Below are positions 43,436 to 52,845 of a DNA stretch of 64,000 nt, piece after piece; the stretch's first letter is position 1; each line of letters begins with the position of its first letter. The position numbers were made by a program, and so were the translations under genes. The stretch is from Guptibacillus hwajinpoensis (GTDB lineage Bacteria; Bacillota; Bacilli; Bacillales; Bacillaceae_O): NCBI GenBank assembly GCA_016841765.1, contig JAENYN010000006.1, forward strand, positions 53,144 to 117,143, read 5' to 3'. Below the pieces are notes generated by a model, which saw nothing but the letters and a program-made list of their open reading frames with translations, did not search any database and was not told where the DNA came from.

Positions 43436-43829
43436 AGTTGACCAGGCGTTGAGCTTCGCGAAGCTGGAAAGTCCGGACTTTCCTCGGAAGGAAACGACGG
43501 ATTTCGTCTTCATTATATCCAACTTGCAAACGTTTTTCGTCAAGAATAATCGGGCGGCGAAGAAGGCCCGGATTTTCACTAATCAGTTTATAAAGGTCCT
43601 TTAAAGGCAGCGTTTCGAGATTTACGTCTAACTGCTGGAAAATTTTCGAACGGGTCGAGATGATTTCATCTGTCCCATCCTCTGTCATACGCAAGATCTC
43701 CTTGATTTCATCGATTGACAGCGGTTCAGCGAAAATATTCCGTTCCGTATAATCAATTTCATGCTCTTCCAGCCATGCTTTTGCTTTTCGGCAGGATGTA
43801 CAGCTCGGGGATGTATAAAGGGTAACCAT
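43434..43829 (-). CDS. spx: Global redox regulator Spx
   Basis: A 131-residue ArsC-like protein that binds the RNA polymerase alpha C-terminal domain and redirects transcription under disulfide stress. The redox switch is Cys10-x-x-Cys13 in [34 protein letters not shown] and [14 protein letters not shown] match B. subtilis Spx closely, including the Arg in RRPI. The ATG at 43829 gives the canonical length; the frame opens at 43859. AAAGGAG lies 11 bases upstream. Its ClpXP adaptor SpxH is at 2660-3535. Confidence 0.96.
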   Translation of the reverse strand: MVTLYTSPSCTSCRKAKAWLEEHEIDYTERNIFAEPLSIDEIKEILRMTEDGTDEIISTRSKIFQQLDVNLETLPLKDLYKLISENPGLLRRPIILDEKRLQVGYNEDEIRRFLPRKVRTFQLREAQRLVN

Positions 43830-44380
43830 ATGCAGTATCGCTCCTTTCAAACGAATCAACGCCTGTTTTTATTATATCTATCAATTTATAATCATTTTAA
43901 ATCTTACTGTCCTCATTATACACCAAATGTTCATAAAATGATAGAGGGTTTATGTAAACGTAACAAAAGCTGAACTGCGTCCAATCGTGGGCTTTTAATA
44001 TTATTTACCCGTATTTCCAGCTAGGTAAACTTCTTTTTTGGTAAAAAGACAAAAGAATTTCACGTTTAATTGCTTTTTTGCCTTTCAATTATACAAATCC
44101 CATTGAGAATAGGACGGTTGATATTACTTAATCGTTCGCAAATATTTACAGAATAACAGGGGTTCATTTTATTTTTTTTTTATATTTTTGGAATATTCAC
44201 AGCTAAAAACATGTAAAGAACCTGCTCAATCCACCTTTTATTCCATATCATACATAGCGGCCAATTTGCAGCGGCTTGCCTCAGCAGTTTTTTGGGATCC
44301 AAAATAAAAAACATCGCACCGCCTCATTCTCTCTCTATTAACATGAGGTTTTCCCGGGGAATATTGTCCTAATTTGTAAT
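43830..44380. other. Long AT-rich spx upstream region
   Basis: About 550 bp with no supported gene. On the minus strand a TATAAT hexamer (complement of 43915-43920), and upstream of it TTTACA-17-TATGAA, are promoter candidates for spx. In B. subtilis spx has several promoters and a co-transcript with yjbC, whereas here a terminator after yjbC makes independent transcription likely. Confidence 0.4.
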
Positions 44381-44414
44381 AAAAGCGGTTCCCATGCCAG
44401 GTTGGGAACCGCTT
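44381..44414 (-). terminator. Terminator after yjbC
   Basis: A 12-bp perfect stem AAGCGGTTCCCA/TGGGAACCGCTT, then TTTTATT on the minus strand. Confidence 0.85.
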
Positions 44415-44419
44415 GATAT

Positions 44420-44989
44420 CTATTCAGCAGCCTTTTCTGCCGACTCTTGTTCTTCATAAGTCAAAACTTCATCGACATGCTGATAGGATTTTCCATACAT
44501 TTCTTTGTCCTTGTAGGTATGAATCAATTCATACGTTTTTTTCATTCTGTCATATATGGCTTCTTCTGATTCATGGGTTGGCGACCAGTAGAGGATTTCC
44601 ATTTCGTTGATTTCATTCGTGGCCAGGGAACGGCGCTTATAACCGATGGAGCTTGCATGTTCAAAACCTTCCCGTTCATAGAAACGACGCCTCTTGATCG
44701 TATCAGTATCTTCATAATCTTTGGGCTCGACTTCAAGAATGATCGGCTTCCCTTTTGCCTTTAACCTTTCCAGAAGTTTACGGCCAAGCCCCTGGCCTCT
44801 TGCATCCTTTGAAACAAAGATATAGTCAATGAAGATAAAGTCCTCAAGTTCAACATACATCAGGACGTGATGTTTATCTTCATCCTTGCGGTAAATGTCG
44901 CCGCGTTCTTTAAGCAAAGTTTCCATATGCTCTTTCGATTTCATTTCTTCTACAGGAAAATATTGATTCAGCTTTTCATACCAGTTCAT
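44420..44989 (-). CDS. yjbC: GNAT-family acetyltransferase YjbC
   Basis: A 189-residue protein with a GNAT fold in its first 130 residues. The acetyl-CoA motif A is in DYIFVSKDARGQGLGRKLLERL (about residues 54-75, with the R-G-Q-G-L-G loop), followed by RRRFYEREGFEH. A C-terminal helical tail is rich in Glu and Lys. B. subtilis YjbC is encoded next to spx and is induced by stress; its substrate is not known. GGGAG lies 9 bases before the ATG. Confidence 0.9.
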   Translation of the reverse strand: MNWYEKLNQYFPVEEMKSKEHMETLLKERGDIYRKDEDKHHVLMYVELEDFIFIDYIFVSKDARGQGLGRKLLERLKAKGKPIILEVEPKDYEDTDTIKRRRFYEREGFEHASSIGYKRRSLATNEINEMEILYWSPTHESEEAIYDRMKKTYELIHTYKDKEMYGKSYQHVDEVLTYEEQESAEKAAE

Positions 44990-45275
44990 TGATCTACTCC
45001 CTTACAGTTTTTTTTACCATCTTTTATTATAACATAAGGAATGGAACCGTTTTACTATTATGATCAATCCGGGCAATTGTTACTCTAATTGACACTCTTC
45101 CCCCCTTCCTTTCTTGTACGCTTTGCCTTACAATAATGGTAAGAATACATTCCGTTCAAAAGGTGCTGACTCGCTCCATACATGTTATGGAGGCTTTATA
45201 CATAGCCCTCCAGCATATCCTTTCGCTATAGGGCCGCGCTTTTTGAACATTCGTTTACCACCGGGAGGGATTTGC

Positions 45276-45458
45276 ATGGGAGAAGTACTGCTTGATTTTG
45301 GCGTTTTCATTGTGCTCGTCGTTATTATAAGTGCCTTTATGGCACCAGTTGGAAGTGCATTTGGTCGGCTGTTCGCCGGTAAAAACGCAAATATGTTCAT
45401 CGATCAGAATGATAAGATCACAGCCAACTGGAAAGATGTTGGCGGAACCAAAAAATGA
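45276..45458 (+). CDS. Small membrane-anchored protein, 60 residues
   Basis: The protein begins MGEVLLDFGVFIVLVVIISA and has one long hydrophobic helix (about residues 5-30), followed by a soluble tail GKNANMFIDQNDKITANWKD. A strong GGGAGGG site lies 6 bases before the ATG, and an intrinsic terminator follows at 45527. The frame extends further upstream to 45114, but the added part has poor composition. Function unknown. Confidence 0.65.
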   Translation: MGEVLLDFGVFIVLVVIISAFMAPVGSAFGRLFAGKNANMFIDQNDKITANWKDVGGTKK

Positions 45459-45526
45459 TTTGAAACTTGCCGTTTCAACTGAACGGCTCGGATGAAAAAG
45501 AGAAAACAATAGGTAGATTCCATTTG

Positions 45527-45565
45527 GAGGAGCGAATTAGATTGTTGATTTGCTCCTCTTTTTTG
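45527..45565 (+). terminator. Terminator after the 60-aa gene
   Basis: GAGGAGC/GCTCCTC stem with an 18-base loop, then six T. Confidence 0.7.
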
Positions 45566-45623
45566 TTTACCAAACAAAGTATTCTGAGAACATCGGAAAC
45601 TTTTCTTTTACACTTGACCCACA

Positions 45624-45673
45624 AACAAGAAGAACAGCAAACCATTACCATCCGGCCTGCTGTTCTTCTTGTT
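45624..45673 (-). terminator. Long hairpin after the GH-like gene
   Basis: A 15-bp perfect stem AACAAGAAGAACAGC/GCTGTTCTTCTTGTT with a 20-base loop, 59 bp beyond the stop of the 45732-46946 gene. The T-run is short, so termination is probable but not certain. Confidence 0.6.
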
Positions 45674-45731
45674 AACGATTCTGTTATTTTTTTGTTTTAT
45701 CCAACCGCCAAGTGTCAAGATGCCCTGTTTT

Positions 45732-46946
45732 TCATTCGTTCAAAGGGGTATAATCGACACCCTCCGTATACGTATTAGCCGCATCCCAGAGGAGAAATTC
45801 CTTAATGCCGTTTTCGTTAAGCGCTTTGATCTGGGCTTCCACTTCCGCTTTTCCATACGACTTATAGTTCCCGCGGCCGAGATAAGAAGCAGTAAAGTCC
45901 TGAATCCAGGGCCTGGATGTCGGGCGGGGATCCAGTTCATCCAACTTTTTGTTTTCCATTTTTGCATATTCGTTGACAAGGCGGTACGGTTCCAGATCCG
46001 GTTTGGAAATTCCGAAATACGATGTCCAGTGGCTTGGATAAATCATTGAAGAAATAACATCGACATTGCTTGATATTTTCGTGAAGTTCTGGCCGATACC
46101 AGGTGCTTCAGGAAGTGTGGCCGTATATCCGAAAATATCTACAGAAACATCCACATCATAGTATTCCAACTCTTTTTTGGCGTAAGCCACAAAGTCTGTT
46201 ACAGCTTTCACCCGCTTCTGGACATTGTCCATATCCAGGTTTGCATAGTCGCCCATGCTGTATTCCAGGACGGAATCCCGTCTTTCAAATCCTTCCGGAA
46301 AGCGGACGTAATCAAATTGGATTTCCTGGAAGCCCATTTTCGCGGCTTCTTCGGCGATTTTGACATTGTAATCCCAAACCTCTTTCTGGAATGGGCTCAC
46401 AAACGCATCCCCGCGGCCGTTTTTCCACACTTTTCCGTTCTGCTTGAAGGAAAGCTCTGGTTTTCTGGAAGCTAAAACAGTATCTTTGAAGACTACGATT
46501 CTGGCAATCGGATAAATCTGTTTTTCTTCCAGGGTTTTCAGCATTTGTTTAGGATCTTTAATATAATTTTTTCCTAAATCCTCAAACTCGGAACCTTTTT
46601 CAGGCTTATATGTCAGATTTCCTGTATCGTCTTTGATATCGACTACCATTGCGTTCAAATCGGTTGAGTCTATCAGTTTTAAGAGCCGGCTGAACTTTTC
46701 CCCGCCTGCTGAATGTCCGGTTACATAAACACCTCGCACCGCATCCGGATACGTAAAGGTAAGTCCCGAATCATATGTAAATCGTGCAACTTTTGCAGGC
46801 AGTTCCTTCTTTTCCAGCTTTATTTCACTCTTCTCATGTAATTCTCCATTCAGTTTTTCTTCAGCACTTATATTCTGTGGATAAAAAACTGCCAGCAGCA
46901 CTGCAAATGATAATAATAATCCCCTGATCCGATTCCGTTTTTTCAT
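45732..46946 (-). CDS. Secreted putative glycoside hydrolase (DUF4015 family)
   Basis: A 404-residue exported protein. A signal peptide (KKRNRIRGLLLSFAVLLAVFYPQNISAEE) precedes a TIM-barrel-like domain of the putative glycosyl hydrolase family DUF4015. Diagnostic pieces are VRGVYVTGHSAGG, MVVDIKDDTGNLTY, PIARIVVFKD, GFQEIQFDYVRFPEGF (acidic FDYVRFP motif), VDIFGYTA and FLLWDAANTYTEG. It probably acts on cell-wall or extracellular polysaccharide; the substrate is unknown. GAGGGC lies upstream of the ATG. Monocistronic by context. Confidence 0.82.
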   Translation of the reverse strand: MKKRNRIRGLLLSFAVLLAVFYPQNISAEEKLNGELHEKSEIKLEKKELPAKVARFTYDSGLTFTYPDAVRGVYVTGHSAGGEKFSRLLKLIDSTDLNAMVVDIKDDTGNLTYKPEKGSEFEDLGKNYIKDPKQMLKTLEEKQIYPIARIVVFKDTVLASRKPELSFKQNGKVWKNGRGDAFVSPFQKEVWDYNVKIAEEAAKMGFQEIQFDYVRFPEGFERRDSVLEYSMGDYANLDMDNVQKRVKAVTDFVAYAKKELEYYDVDVSVDIFGYTATLPEAPGIGQNFTKISSNVDVISSMIYPSHWTSYFGISKPDLEPYRLVNEYAKMENKKLDELDPRPTSRPWIQDFTASYLGRGNYKSYGKAEVEAQIKALNENGIKEFLLWDAANTYTEGVDYTPLNE

Positions 46947-47220
46947 GATGCCCTCATTCCCCTAACTTTTTTGTCCTTTTATCATTATAAATTCTCCTCC
47001 TCAACTTCTAAAGACCTTTTTAACAAAAGTTGTATCTTTTTGTAATCTGTACCGCATTTTCCACATTGATAAACTTTATCTTTTCGACAAACCCTCTCTT
47101 GATTATTCATATTCATCCTGATATATTATTTAGAAATACCCATCACATGGTTGTCTTCTTTTGCATAACATGTTTAATAACATCCTATCTGGACATATAC
47201 GATAAAAAGGAGGTAATAAC

Positions 47221-47763
47221 GTGCGGCACGTTACATTGGAAGATGTCTTTCACCATGAGACTGTTCAAAAACATCTGAAACGGTCGGGGATAGCCCACGC
47301 GATTGCTGCTGCTTATCATGGATACCGCCTCGCCCTGCAGTACGGTGTTTCACCAGATCTTGCCACAAAAGCGGCTTTGCTGCATGATATCGGCCACTAT
47401 ACCTGGTATCGAAATGGCCAGTGGGACTTTGATTTGTATAAGGAGAATGATATTCATGCAATCAAGGGTGCTGAACGGGCCCATCGCGTATTGATCGAAC
47501 TCGGTGAGTCCCGGAGCAATGCCAAAGAAATTTCCCTTGCCATTCTACTTCATACCGATTCCTATCTTCCAGAAGGGCAACTGTACACCACCCCTCTTCA
47601 AAAGGTAGTCCGGCTTGCGGACGAAGCAGATGAAGAACCGGATGGCAAACATCACTACCGTGAAATCGCCAGCAGCATAGCTTCCGACCGAATTAAAAAG
47701 CTCGATAACATGGTGAACTATGCACTAAACGATGGCGGGTTTGAAATGAAAGCTTCTGTCTGA
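47221..47763 (+). CDS. HD-domain phosphohydrolase-like protein
   Basis: A 180-residue cytosolic HD-domain protein. Metal ligands are in ATKAALLHDIGHYTW (His-Asp, about residues 55-56), HAIKGAERAHRVL and ILLHTDSY, and ADEADEEPDG continues the active site. The domain belongs to the YedJ/YqeK-like hydrolases acting on nucleotides or phosphate esters. GTG start with AAGGAGG 8 bases upstream. No operon partner; the function is not predictable further. Confidence 0.8.
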   Translation: MRHVTLEDVFHHETVQKHLKRSGIAHAIAAAYHGYRLALQYGVSPDLATKAALLHDIGHYTWYRNGQWDFDLYKENDIHAIKGAERAHRVLIELGESRSNAKEISLAILLHTDSYLPEGQLYTTPLQKVVRLADEADEEPDGKHHYREIASSIASDRIKKLDNMVNYALNDGGFEMKASV

Positions 47764-47828
47764 AAGAAGTACTTTCCTGTTACGGAGTGCTTCTTACGTA
47801 CATACAGCATATTTGTGAACGGCATGAT

Positions 47829-48254
47829 TCAGGGATATATGGTGATGCTGTGGACTTTTCCCTGCACTTCAGTACTGGCTGAGAAGCGATTGTATATCCC
47901 GGAGATGAACAGAGAATCTTGAGGTATATTGATTTGAACAGGTTTGTTTTTTCCTGCATGCCGAAGGGCCAGGCGGATGATTGTATACAGGAGCATCTCT
48001 TGATTACTCACCTCGCCGATTCCGGCTCCAACTACGACTAGTTTTCCTGTTATTGGCTTGAACCAGGCCCAGCCTGTCAATCGCTCTTTTTCTTCATCTT
48101 GAAATAGGTAAAGATAGTCCCCATCATCTGCCGCCGCTTGCAGCAGCTTTTCCATGTTTCCTTGCGGACAGGGCAGCCCCTGGCCTCTCGTTTTTTCGAT
48201 GAAACCCGATAGTTCATTCCAGTCGCTGGCATGGTCATACGTAAAATAGATCAT
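47829..48254 (-). CDS. Conserved hypothetical protein, possible GNAT-like fold
   Basis: A 141-residue protein starting MIYFTYDHASDWNELSGFIE. The alternation of strands (YLYLFQDEEKERLTGWAWF, KLVVVGAGIGEVSN) and the helix MLLYTIIRLALRHAGKNKPVQINIP resembles a compact acetyltransferase-like fold without a clear acetyl-CoA loop. The ATG at 48254 is chosen for GGGGGGAAG upstream; the frame opens at 48275. Function unknown. Confidence 0.65.
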   Translation of the reverse strand: MIYFTYDHASDWNELSGFIEKTRGQGLPCPQGNMEKLLQAAADDGDYLYLFQDEEKERLTGWAWFKPITGKLVVVGAGIGEVSNQEMLLYTIIRLALRHAGKNKPVQINIPQDSLFISGIYNRFSASTEVQGKVHSITIYP

Positions 48255-48331
48255 TGTCTTCCCCCCAACGGGCAATAAACCAAGGAAACCATTCTTAAAA
48301 ATTTACTCCCACAAAGAAAGGCAGAATCAAG

Positions 48332-48493
48332 ATGTATCAACTCATTTCCTTTATTTCAGCACTGCTACTCGCTCTTCTCATTCTTTTGGAGACGAGATTA
48401 CAATCGATACCTGATCTGGCGATACAAGTGACCTTCGGTTTTACACTGCTATTCTTTGTACTTCATCTTATGAAAAAATATAAGCGAAAATGA
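48332..48493 (+). CDS. Small membrane protein, 53 residues
   Basis: A start MYQLISFISALLLALLILLE, a short polar turn (TRLQSIPDL) and a second hydrophobic stretch (TFGFTLLFFVLHLM) ending KKYKRK suggest a two-helix membrane protein with a cytoplasmic basic end. The ribosome site is weak (AAAGGC). It lies divergent to the gene at 47829. Function unknown. Confidence 0.5.
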   Translation: MYQLISFISALLLALLILLETRLQSIPDLAIQVTFGFTLLFFVLHLMKKYKRK

Positions 48494-48641
48494 TTTTAAT
48501 ATGCGTTTCGTCGGCACCTCCGACTGCCGGCCCTGACAAATACGCTATCTTTTTTCTATAACGGCTTTACCTGTTTCACTAATATCTGTCCTCCTGATAA
48601 ATTCATGCTTCCTAACGAGAGATAGCCAGAGAATTTATAAT

Positions 48642-48680
48642 AAAAAGGCAAGCCGCTGAACTATGCGGTTTGCCTTTTTA
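48642..48680 (-). terminator. Terminator after the opp operon
   Basis: AAAAAGGCAA-CCGC/GCGG-TTGCCTTTTT stem, 15 bp with a single mismatch, located 5 bp past the oppF stop. Confidence 0.9.
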
Positions 48681-48684
48681 TATG

Positions 48685-49695
48685 TTATTTCTTTTTATTT
48701 CCCTCGTGCTCTTCCATCATTTCCTCATCATAAAGATGGCAGGCAACAAAGTGGTTGTCCCTTGCTTCCATCCAGCGTGGTACATGTGTCGCACAAATAT
48801 CCATCGCATGCGGGCAGCGTGTTCTGAAGCGGCAGCCGCTTGGCGGATCGATTGGGCTTGGAAGGTCGCCTTCAAGAATAATCCGTTCGCGGGACCGCTC
48901 GATTTCCGGATCAGGGACAGGGATGGCGGACAGCAATGCCTGTGTATACGGATGAAGCGGATCATCGTACAGTTCATCGCTATTAGCAAGTTCAGCCATG
49001 TTTCCAAGATACATGACCCCGACACGGTCAGAAATATGTTTAACCATTGATAAGTCATGGGCTATGAACAAGTAAGTGAGCCCTTTCTCCCGCTGCAGTT
49101 TTTGCAGCAGGTTGACTACCTGTGCCTGAATCGATACGTCGAGTGCGGAAATCGGTTCATCCGCGATGATGAATTCCGGATCAACTGCAAGCGCGCGGGC
49201 AATTCCGATGCGCTGGCGCTGTCCTCCGGAGAATTCATGCGGATATCTGTTGGCATGTTCCCTGTTCAAGCCGACCGTTTCAAGGAGTTCATGGACTCTT
49301 TCACGGCGCTCTTTATCATTTTTGGCAAGGCCATGAATGTCAATGCCCTCTGCTATGATATCAGCAACCGTCATCCGCGGATTCAAAGATGCATATGGAT
49401 CCTGGAAAATCATCTGCATTTTACGGTTGAATTTTTTTAATGTTTCAGCGTTCTTCTTGCCGTGAACATCCTCACCTTCAAATAGGACATCACCGCCAGA
49501 GGCATTATAAAGGCGGATGATGGTTCGGCCCGCAGTCGACTTACCGCAGCCGGATTCACCAACAATACCAAGCGTTTCGCCTCTGTAAATGTCAAACGAA
49601 ATATCATCGACAGCTTTCAATACCTGATCTTTGCCGACATTGAAATATTTTTTTAGATTACGTACTTCCAGTAGTTTTTCACGATTATCTGCCAT
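48685..49695 (-). CDS. oppF: Oligopeptide ABC transporter ATPase OppF
   Basis: A 336-residue ATP-binding subunit. Walker A GESGCGKS (about residues 44-51), signature [15 protein letters not shown], Walker B FIIADEP, and the C-terminal oligopeptide domain with [26 protein letters not shown], whose cysteines bind an iron-sulfur cluster in some members. Its start overlaps the oppD stop (TAATG). With OppD it energises peptide uptake through OppBC. Confidence 0.95.
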   Translation of the reverse strand: MADNREKLLEVRNLKKYFNVGKDQVLKAVDDISFDIYRGETLGIVGESGCGKSTAGRTIIRLYNASGGDVLFEGEDVHGKKNAETLKKFNRKMQMIFQDPYASLNPRMTVADIIAEGIDIHGLAKNDKERRERVHELLETVGLNREHANRYPHEFSGGQRQRIGIARALAVDPEFIIADEPISALDVSIQAQVVNLLQKLQREKGLTYLFIAHDLSMVKHISDRVGVMYLGNMAELANSDELYDDPLHPYTQALLSAIPVPDPEIERSRERIILEGDLPSPIDPPSGCRFRTRCPHAMDICATHVPRWMEARDNHFVACHLYDEEMMEEHEGNKKK

Positions 49696-50711
49696 TATTT
49701 CGAACCTCCTACAGCTTCAGCCGGCGGTTCCACTTTCGGAGCTCTTTCATCCTGCAGCCAGCATGCCGCTTTATGCGAGTTCGAATGCTCTGTATATTCA
49801 GGCATGTTGTCCACACAAACCTTCATCGCATATGGACAGCGGGCCGCAAACGGGCAGCCCTGTGGCGGATCCACGAGATCAGGCGGTGTTCCCGGGATAG
49901 CCAGAAGTTCTTCAGATTTGGTATGGAGCTTCGGCATGGATGCTAGCAATCCCCATGTATAAGGATGCTGCGGCTTATAGAAAATTTCATCAACAGTACC
50001 GGTTTCAACAATCTTGCCGGCATACATGACAGCGACACGCTGTGCAATATTTGCAACAACGCCGAGGTCATGAGTGATGATGATAATAGATGTTCCTGTT
50101 TTTTTCTGCAAGTCTTTCATCAAGTCCAGTATCTGGGCCTGGATTGTAACGTCAAGAGCTGTTGTCGGCTCATCGGCAATAAGCACTTTCGGATTACATG
50201 CAAGCGCAATGGCGATGACGACACGCTGCCTCATCCCTCCGGAAAATTGGTGCGGGTATTGCTTGACCCGTGTTTCCGGATTCGGGATTCCGACAAGGCG
50301 AAGCAGCTGTACAGCACGTTCTTTCGCTTCGGCAGTGCCCAGTTTCTGGTGCTTTTTCAAGCCTTCCATGATTTGCTTGCCGACAGTCATTGTCGGATTC
50401 AGCGAAGTCATCGGATCCTGGAAGATCATCGACATTTCAGACCCGCGCACATTTTGCATTTCTTTTTCGGAATATTTAACAAGGTTCTTTCCTTCAAAGA
50501 GAACCTCGCCGTCTTTGATGCGTCCCGGCGGATTAGGAATCAAACGCATAACTGCTTTTGACGTAACCGATTTTCCGGATCCGGACTCTCCTACGATTGC
50601 AAGGGTTTCACCTTTCTTCAGTTCAAAGTTAACGCCGCGAACGGCCTTGACTTCCCCGGCATAAGTATCGAAGGAGACATGTAAATTACTGACTTCAAGT
50701 ATGTTTTCCAT
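49695..50711 (-). CDS. oppD: Oligopeptide ABC transporter ATPase OppD
   Basis: A 338-residue ATPase with Walker A GESGSGKS (about 38-45), the signature [15 protein letters not shown], Walker [24 protein letters not shown], and a C-terminal Opp domain with [33 protein letters not shown] precedes the ATG. It lies 14 bp after oppC in the five-gene operon. Confidence 0.95.
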   Translation of the reverse strand: MENILEVSNLHVSFDTYAGEVKAVRGVNFELKKGETLAIVGESGSGKSVTSKAVMRLIPNPPGRIKDGEVLFEGKNLVKYSEKEMQNVRGSEMSMIFQDPMTSLNPTMTVGKQIMEGLKKHQKLGTAEAKERAVQLLRLVGIPNPETRVKQYPHQFSGGMRQRVVIAIALACNPKVLIADEPTTALDVTIQAQILDLMKDLQKKTGTSIIIITHDLGVVANIAQRVAVMYAGKIVETGTVDEIFYKPQHPYTWGLLASMPKLHTKSEELLAIPGTPPDLVDPPQGCPFAARCPYAMKVCVDNMPEYTEHSNSHKAACWLQDERAPKVEPPAEAVGGSK

Positions 50712-50725
50712 TTACCTTTCTCCTC

Positions 50726-51742
50726 CTATCTGCGCATTCTAGGGTCTAACGCATCCCGAAGGCCGTCCCCTAATAGGTTGAAACTGACCATAACCATACT
50801 GATGACAATTGACGAAATTGTCATCTGGTGAGGATATATCCTCATCGCTTTATAGCCGTCATTCACCAGGGTTCCGAGAGATGCAGTCGGCGGCTGCAGT
50901 CCCAGTCCGATAAAGCTCAGGAATGCTTCAAAGAAAATTGCGGACGGAACGGTGAACATTGTCGTAATAATAATCGGGCCCAATGTATTTGGAATCAGGT
51001 GCTTCCAGATCAAGCGGTTGTCGGTTGCACCGAGTGTTTTCGCCGCCAGCACATATTCCTGTTCTTTCAGCTTCAGAATCTGGCCGCGGACAATACGGGC
51101 CATCGTCACCCAGCCGGTAATAACCATCGCAAGCGTGATCGATAATATCCCCGGATTCAAAACGAGAATCAACAGGATGATAACGATCAAGTTCGGAATC
51201 CCGACCAGAATTTCAATGATACGCTGCATCACGTTATCGACACGCCCGCCATAAAACGCGGAAATGCCGCCGTATGCAACACCGATCAGAAAGTCGATTG
51301 TTGCTGCCAGAAACGCGATATACAGGGAAATCCGGGTCCCTTGCCATGTCCTGGTCCACAAGTCACGGCCAAGATCATCCGTACCAAACCAGAAATATCC
51401 TTCGACGCCTTTCATTTCGTACTGATCGACGCCGCGGATGTCAATGCCATCAAGCCCCAAAAAGCCGACATTCTCAAGTACCGGCACTTTTGGAGGCATA
51501 TTGGTGCGTGACAAATCCTGGCTGTCAACACCGTACTCATTCATCATCGGGCCGAAGATGGCGAGAAGCATGATGACAATGATCAAAATCAAGCCGGTAA
51601 ACGCACCGCGGTTTTTCTTGAGCCTCATCCAGGCATCCTGCCAGAATGATAGACTCGGTTTTGATATCATTTCACTTTTGTCTTCGTCAATATGAGCTGG
51701 CTGGAACAAATCTTCTGTTATAGGCTGTTTTTCTGCACTCAT
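50726..51742 (-). CDS. oppC: Oligopeptide ABC transporter permease OppC
   Basis: A 338-residue permease with a cytoplasmic N-terminal stretch of about 30 residues, then six predicted helices. A large extracellular loop with GTDDLGRDLWTRTWQGTRISL follows helix 1. The EAA motif is in AAKTLGATDNRLIWKHLIPN near residue 235. Its start overlaps the oppB stop by 4 bp. Confidence 0.95.
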   Translation of the reverse strand: MSAEKQPITEDLFQPAHIDEDKSEMISKPSLSFWQDAWMRLKKNRGAFTGLILIIVIMLLAIFGPMMNEYGVDSQDLSRTNMPPKVPVLENVGFLGLDGIDIRGVDQYEMKGVEGYFWFGTDDLGRDLWTRTWQGTRISLYIAFLAATIDFLIGVAYGGISAFYGGRVDNVMQRIIEILVGIPNLIVIILLILVLNPGILSITLAMVITGWVTMARIVRGQILKLKEQEYVLAAKTLGATDNRLIWKHLIPNTLGPIIITTMFTVPSAIFFEAFLSFIGLGLQPPTASLGTLVNDGYKAMRIYPHQMTISSIVISMVMVSFNLLGDGLRDALDPRMRR

Positions 51743-52671
51743 GCTTTTTTACCTCCTGCCAGTCGGATACGCGGGTCAATGACTCCGTATAGGATATCGA
51801 CAACCAAAACGATTCCGATAAACAAAACACTAAAAAAGAGTGTAATTCCCATAATAACTGGGTAATCATTTGTAGTAATTGATTTTACGAACTGTTCGCC
51901 AAGCCCCGGCACACCGAAAATATTTTCGATAACAAGTGAACCTGTCATAAGGGCGACAGTCATCGGTCCTAGAATTGTAATAACCGGAATAATCGCATTT
52001 CTGATCGTATGTTTGATGACAACTGCCGAATTGCTGATGCCTTTTGCTTTGGCAGTCGTAATGTAGTCCTGTCCGAGCACTTCAAGCATTTCCGTTCTCA
52101 TGAAACGGGCAATCTGGGCCACAACGAACACTGCAAGCGAGATTGTCGGCATGATTGTATATTCGTATCCATCCCAAAATGCAACCGGCAGCCATTGTAA
52201 CCTGACACCAACAAAGTACTGCAAAAGCCCGGCAAATACGAACGAGGGTATTGATATGCCTAACACGGCTAATACCATCGTTCCATAATCCAGGAATGTA
52301 TTATGATTTAATGCTGATATGATACCCATCAGCACTCCTAAAAGCAGGCCGAAAAGAGTCGCCTGTCCGCCGAGAAAAGCGGAGGCACCTATACGGTCCC
52401 CAATAATGCTGTTTACGGTACGGCCGTCATACTGGAAAGATTCCCCCAGGTCCCCTTGTGCAAGATTCCCCAAATATTTGACGTATTGTACAGGAACCGG
52501 ATCGTTCAATCCGTATTTCTCGTAAAGCCTCTCTCTTTGTGAGTCTGAAAGTTTGTCCTCATTGTTGAATGGTGATCCCGGTAATGTTTGCATTAAAAAG
52601 AAAGTAAACGTTGCAATTATTAACAGGGTCAGTAGCATGTAGCCAACCCTTCCGAGAATATATCGTCCCAT
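51739..52671 (-). CDS. oppB: Oligopeptide ABC transporter permease OppB
   Basis: A 310-residue permease. It begins MGRYILGRVGYMLLTLLIIATFTFFLMQTLPGSPF, the canonical OppB/DppB N-terminus, and has the EAA motif TTAKAKGISNSAVVIKHTIRNAIIP. The ATG at 52671 is used because GGAGG lies 8 bases upstream; the frame opens at 52707. A hairpin terminator separates it from oppA. Confidence 0.95.
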   Translation of the reverse strand: MGRYILGRVGYMLLTLLIIATFTFFLMQTLPGSPFNNEDKLSDSQRERLYEKYGLNDPVPVQYVKYLGNLAQGDLGESFQYDGRTVNSIIGDRIGASAFLGGQATLFGLLLGVLMGIISALNHNTFLDYGTMVLAVLGISIPSFVFAGLLQYFVGVRLQWLPVAFWDGYEYTIMPTISLAVFVVAQIARFMRTEMLEVLGQDYITTAKAKGISNSAVVIKHTIRNAIIPVITILGPMTVALMTGSLVIENIFGVPGLGEQFVKSITTNDYPVIMGITLFFSVLFIGIVLVVDILYGVIDPRIRLAGGKKA

Positions 52672-52770
52672 ACAAACACCTCCTCGTAATGTCTTATTAT
52701 ACAGCAAAAATCGACTAACAGGATTACTTTTAATATTCTACATTTTCTGACGTTTTTCATATAGACAGGC

Positions 52771-52807
52771 AAAAAGAGAGTATATGCCAGGATGGACATA
52801 TACTCTC
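52771..52807 (-). terminator. Intra-operon hairpin between oppA and oppB
   Basis: An 11-bp perfect stem GAGAGTATATG/CATATACTCTC, then five T on the minus strand, 39 bp after the oppA stop. It probably lets oppA be made in excess over the membrane components. Confidence 0.8.
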
Positions 52808-52845
52808 CTGATTTTACTATAAAAACTGCGATCTCTGTTAGTGGT

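Noticed and set aside
45114..45275. N-terminal extension of the 60-residue membrane protein
   Set aside because: The extension lacks a ribosome site and has a non-protein-like composition, while GGGAGGG precedes the ATG at 45276.
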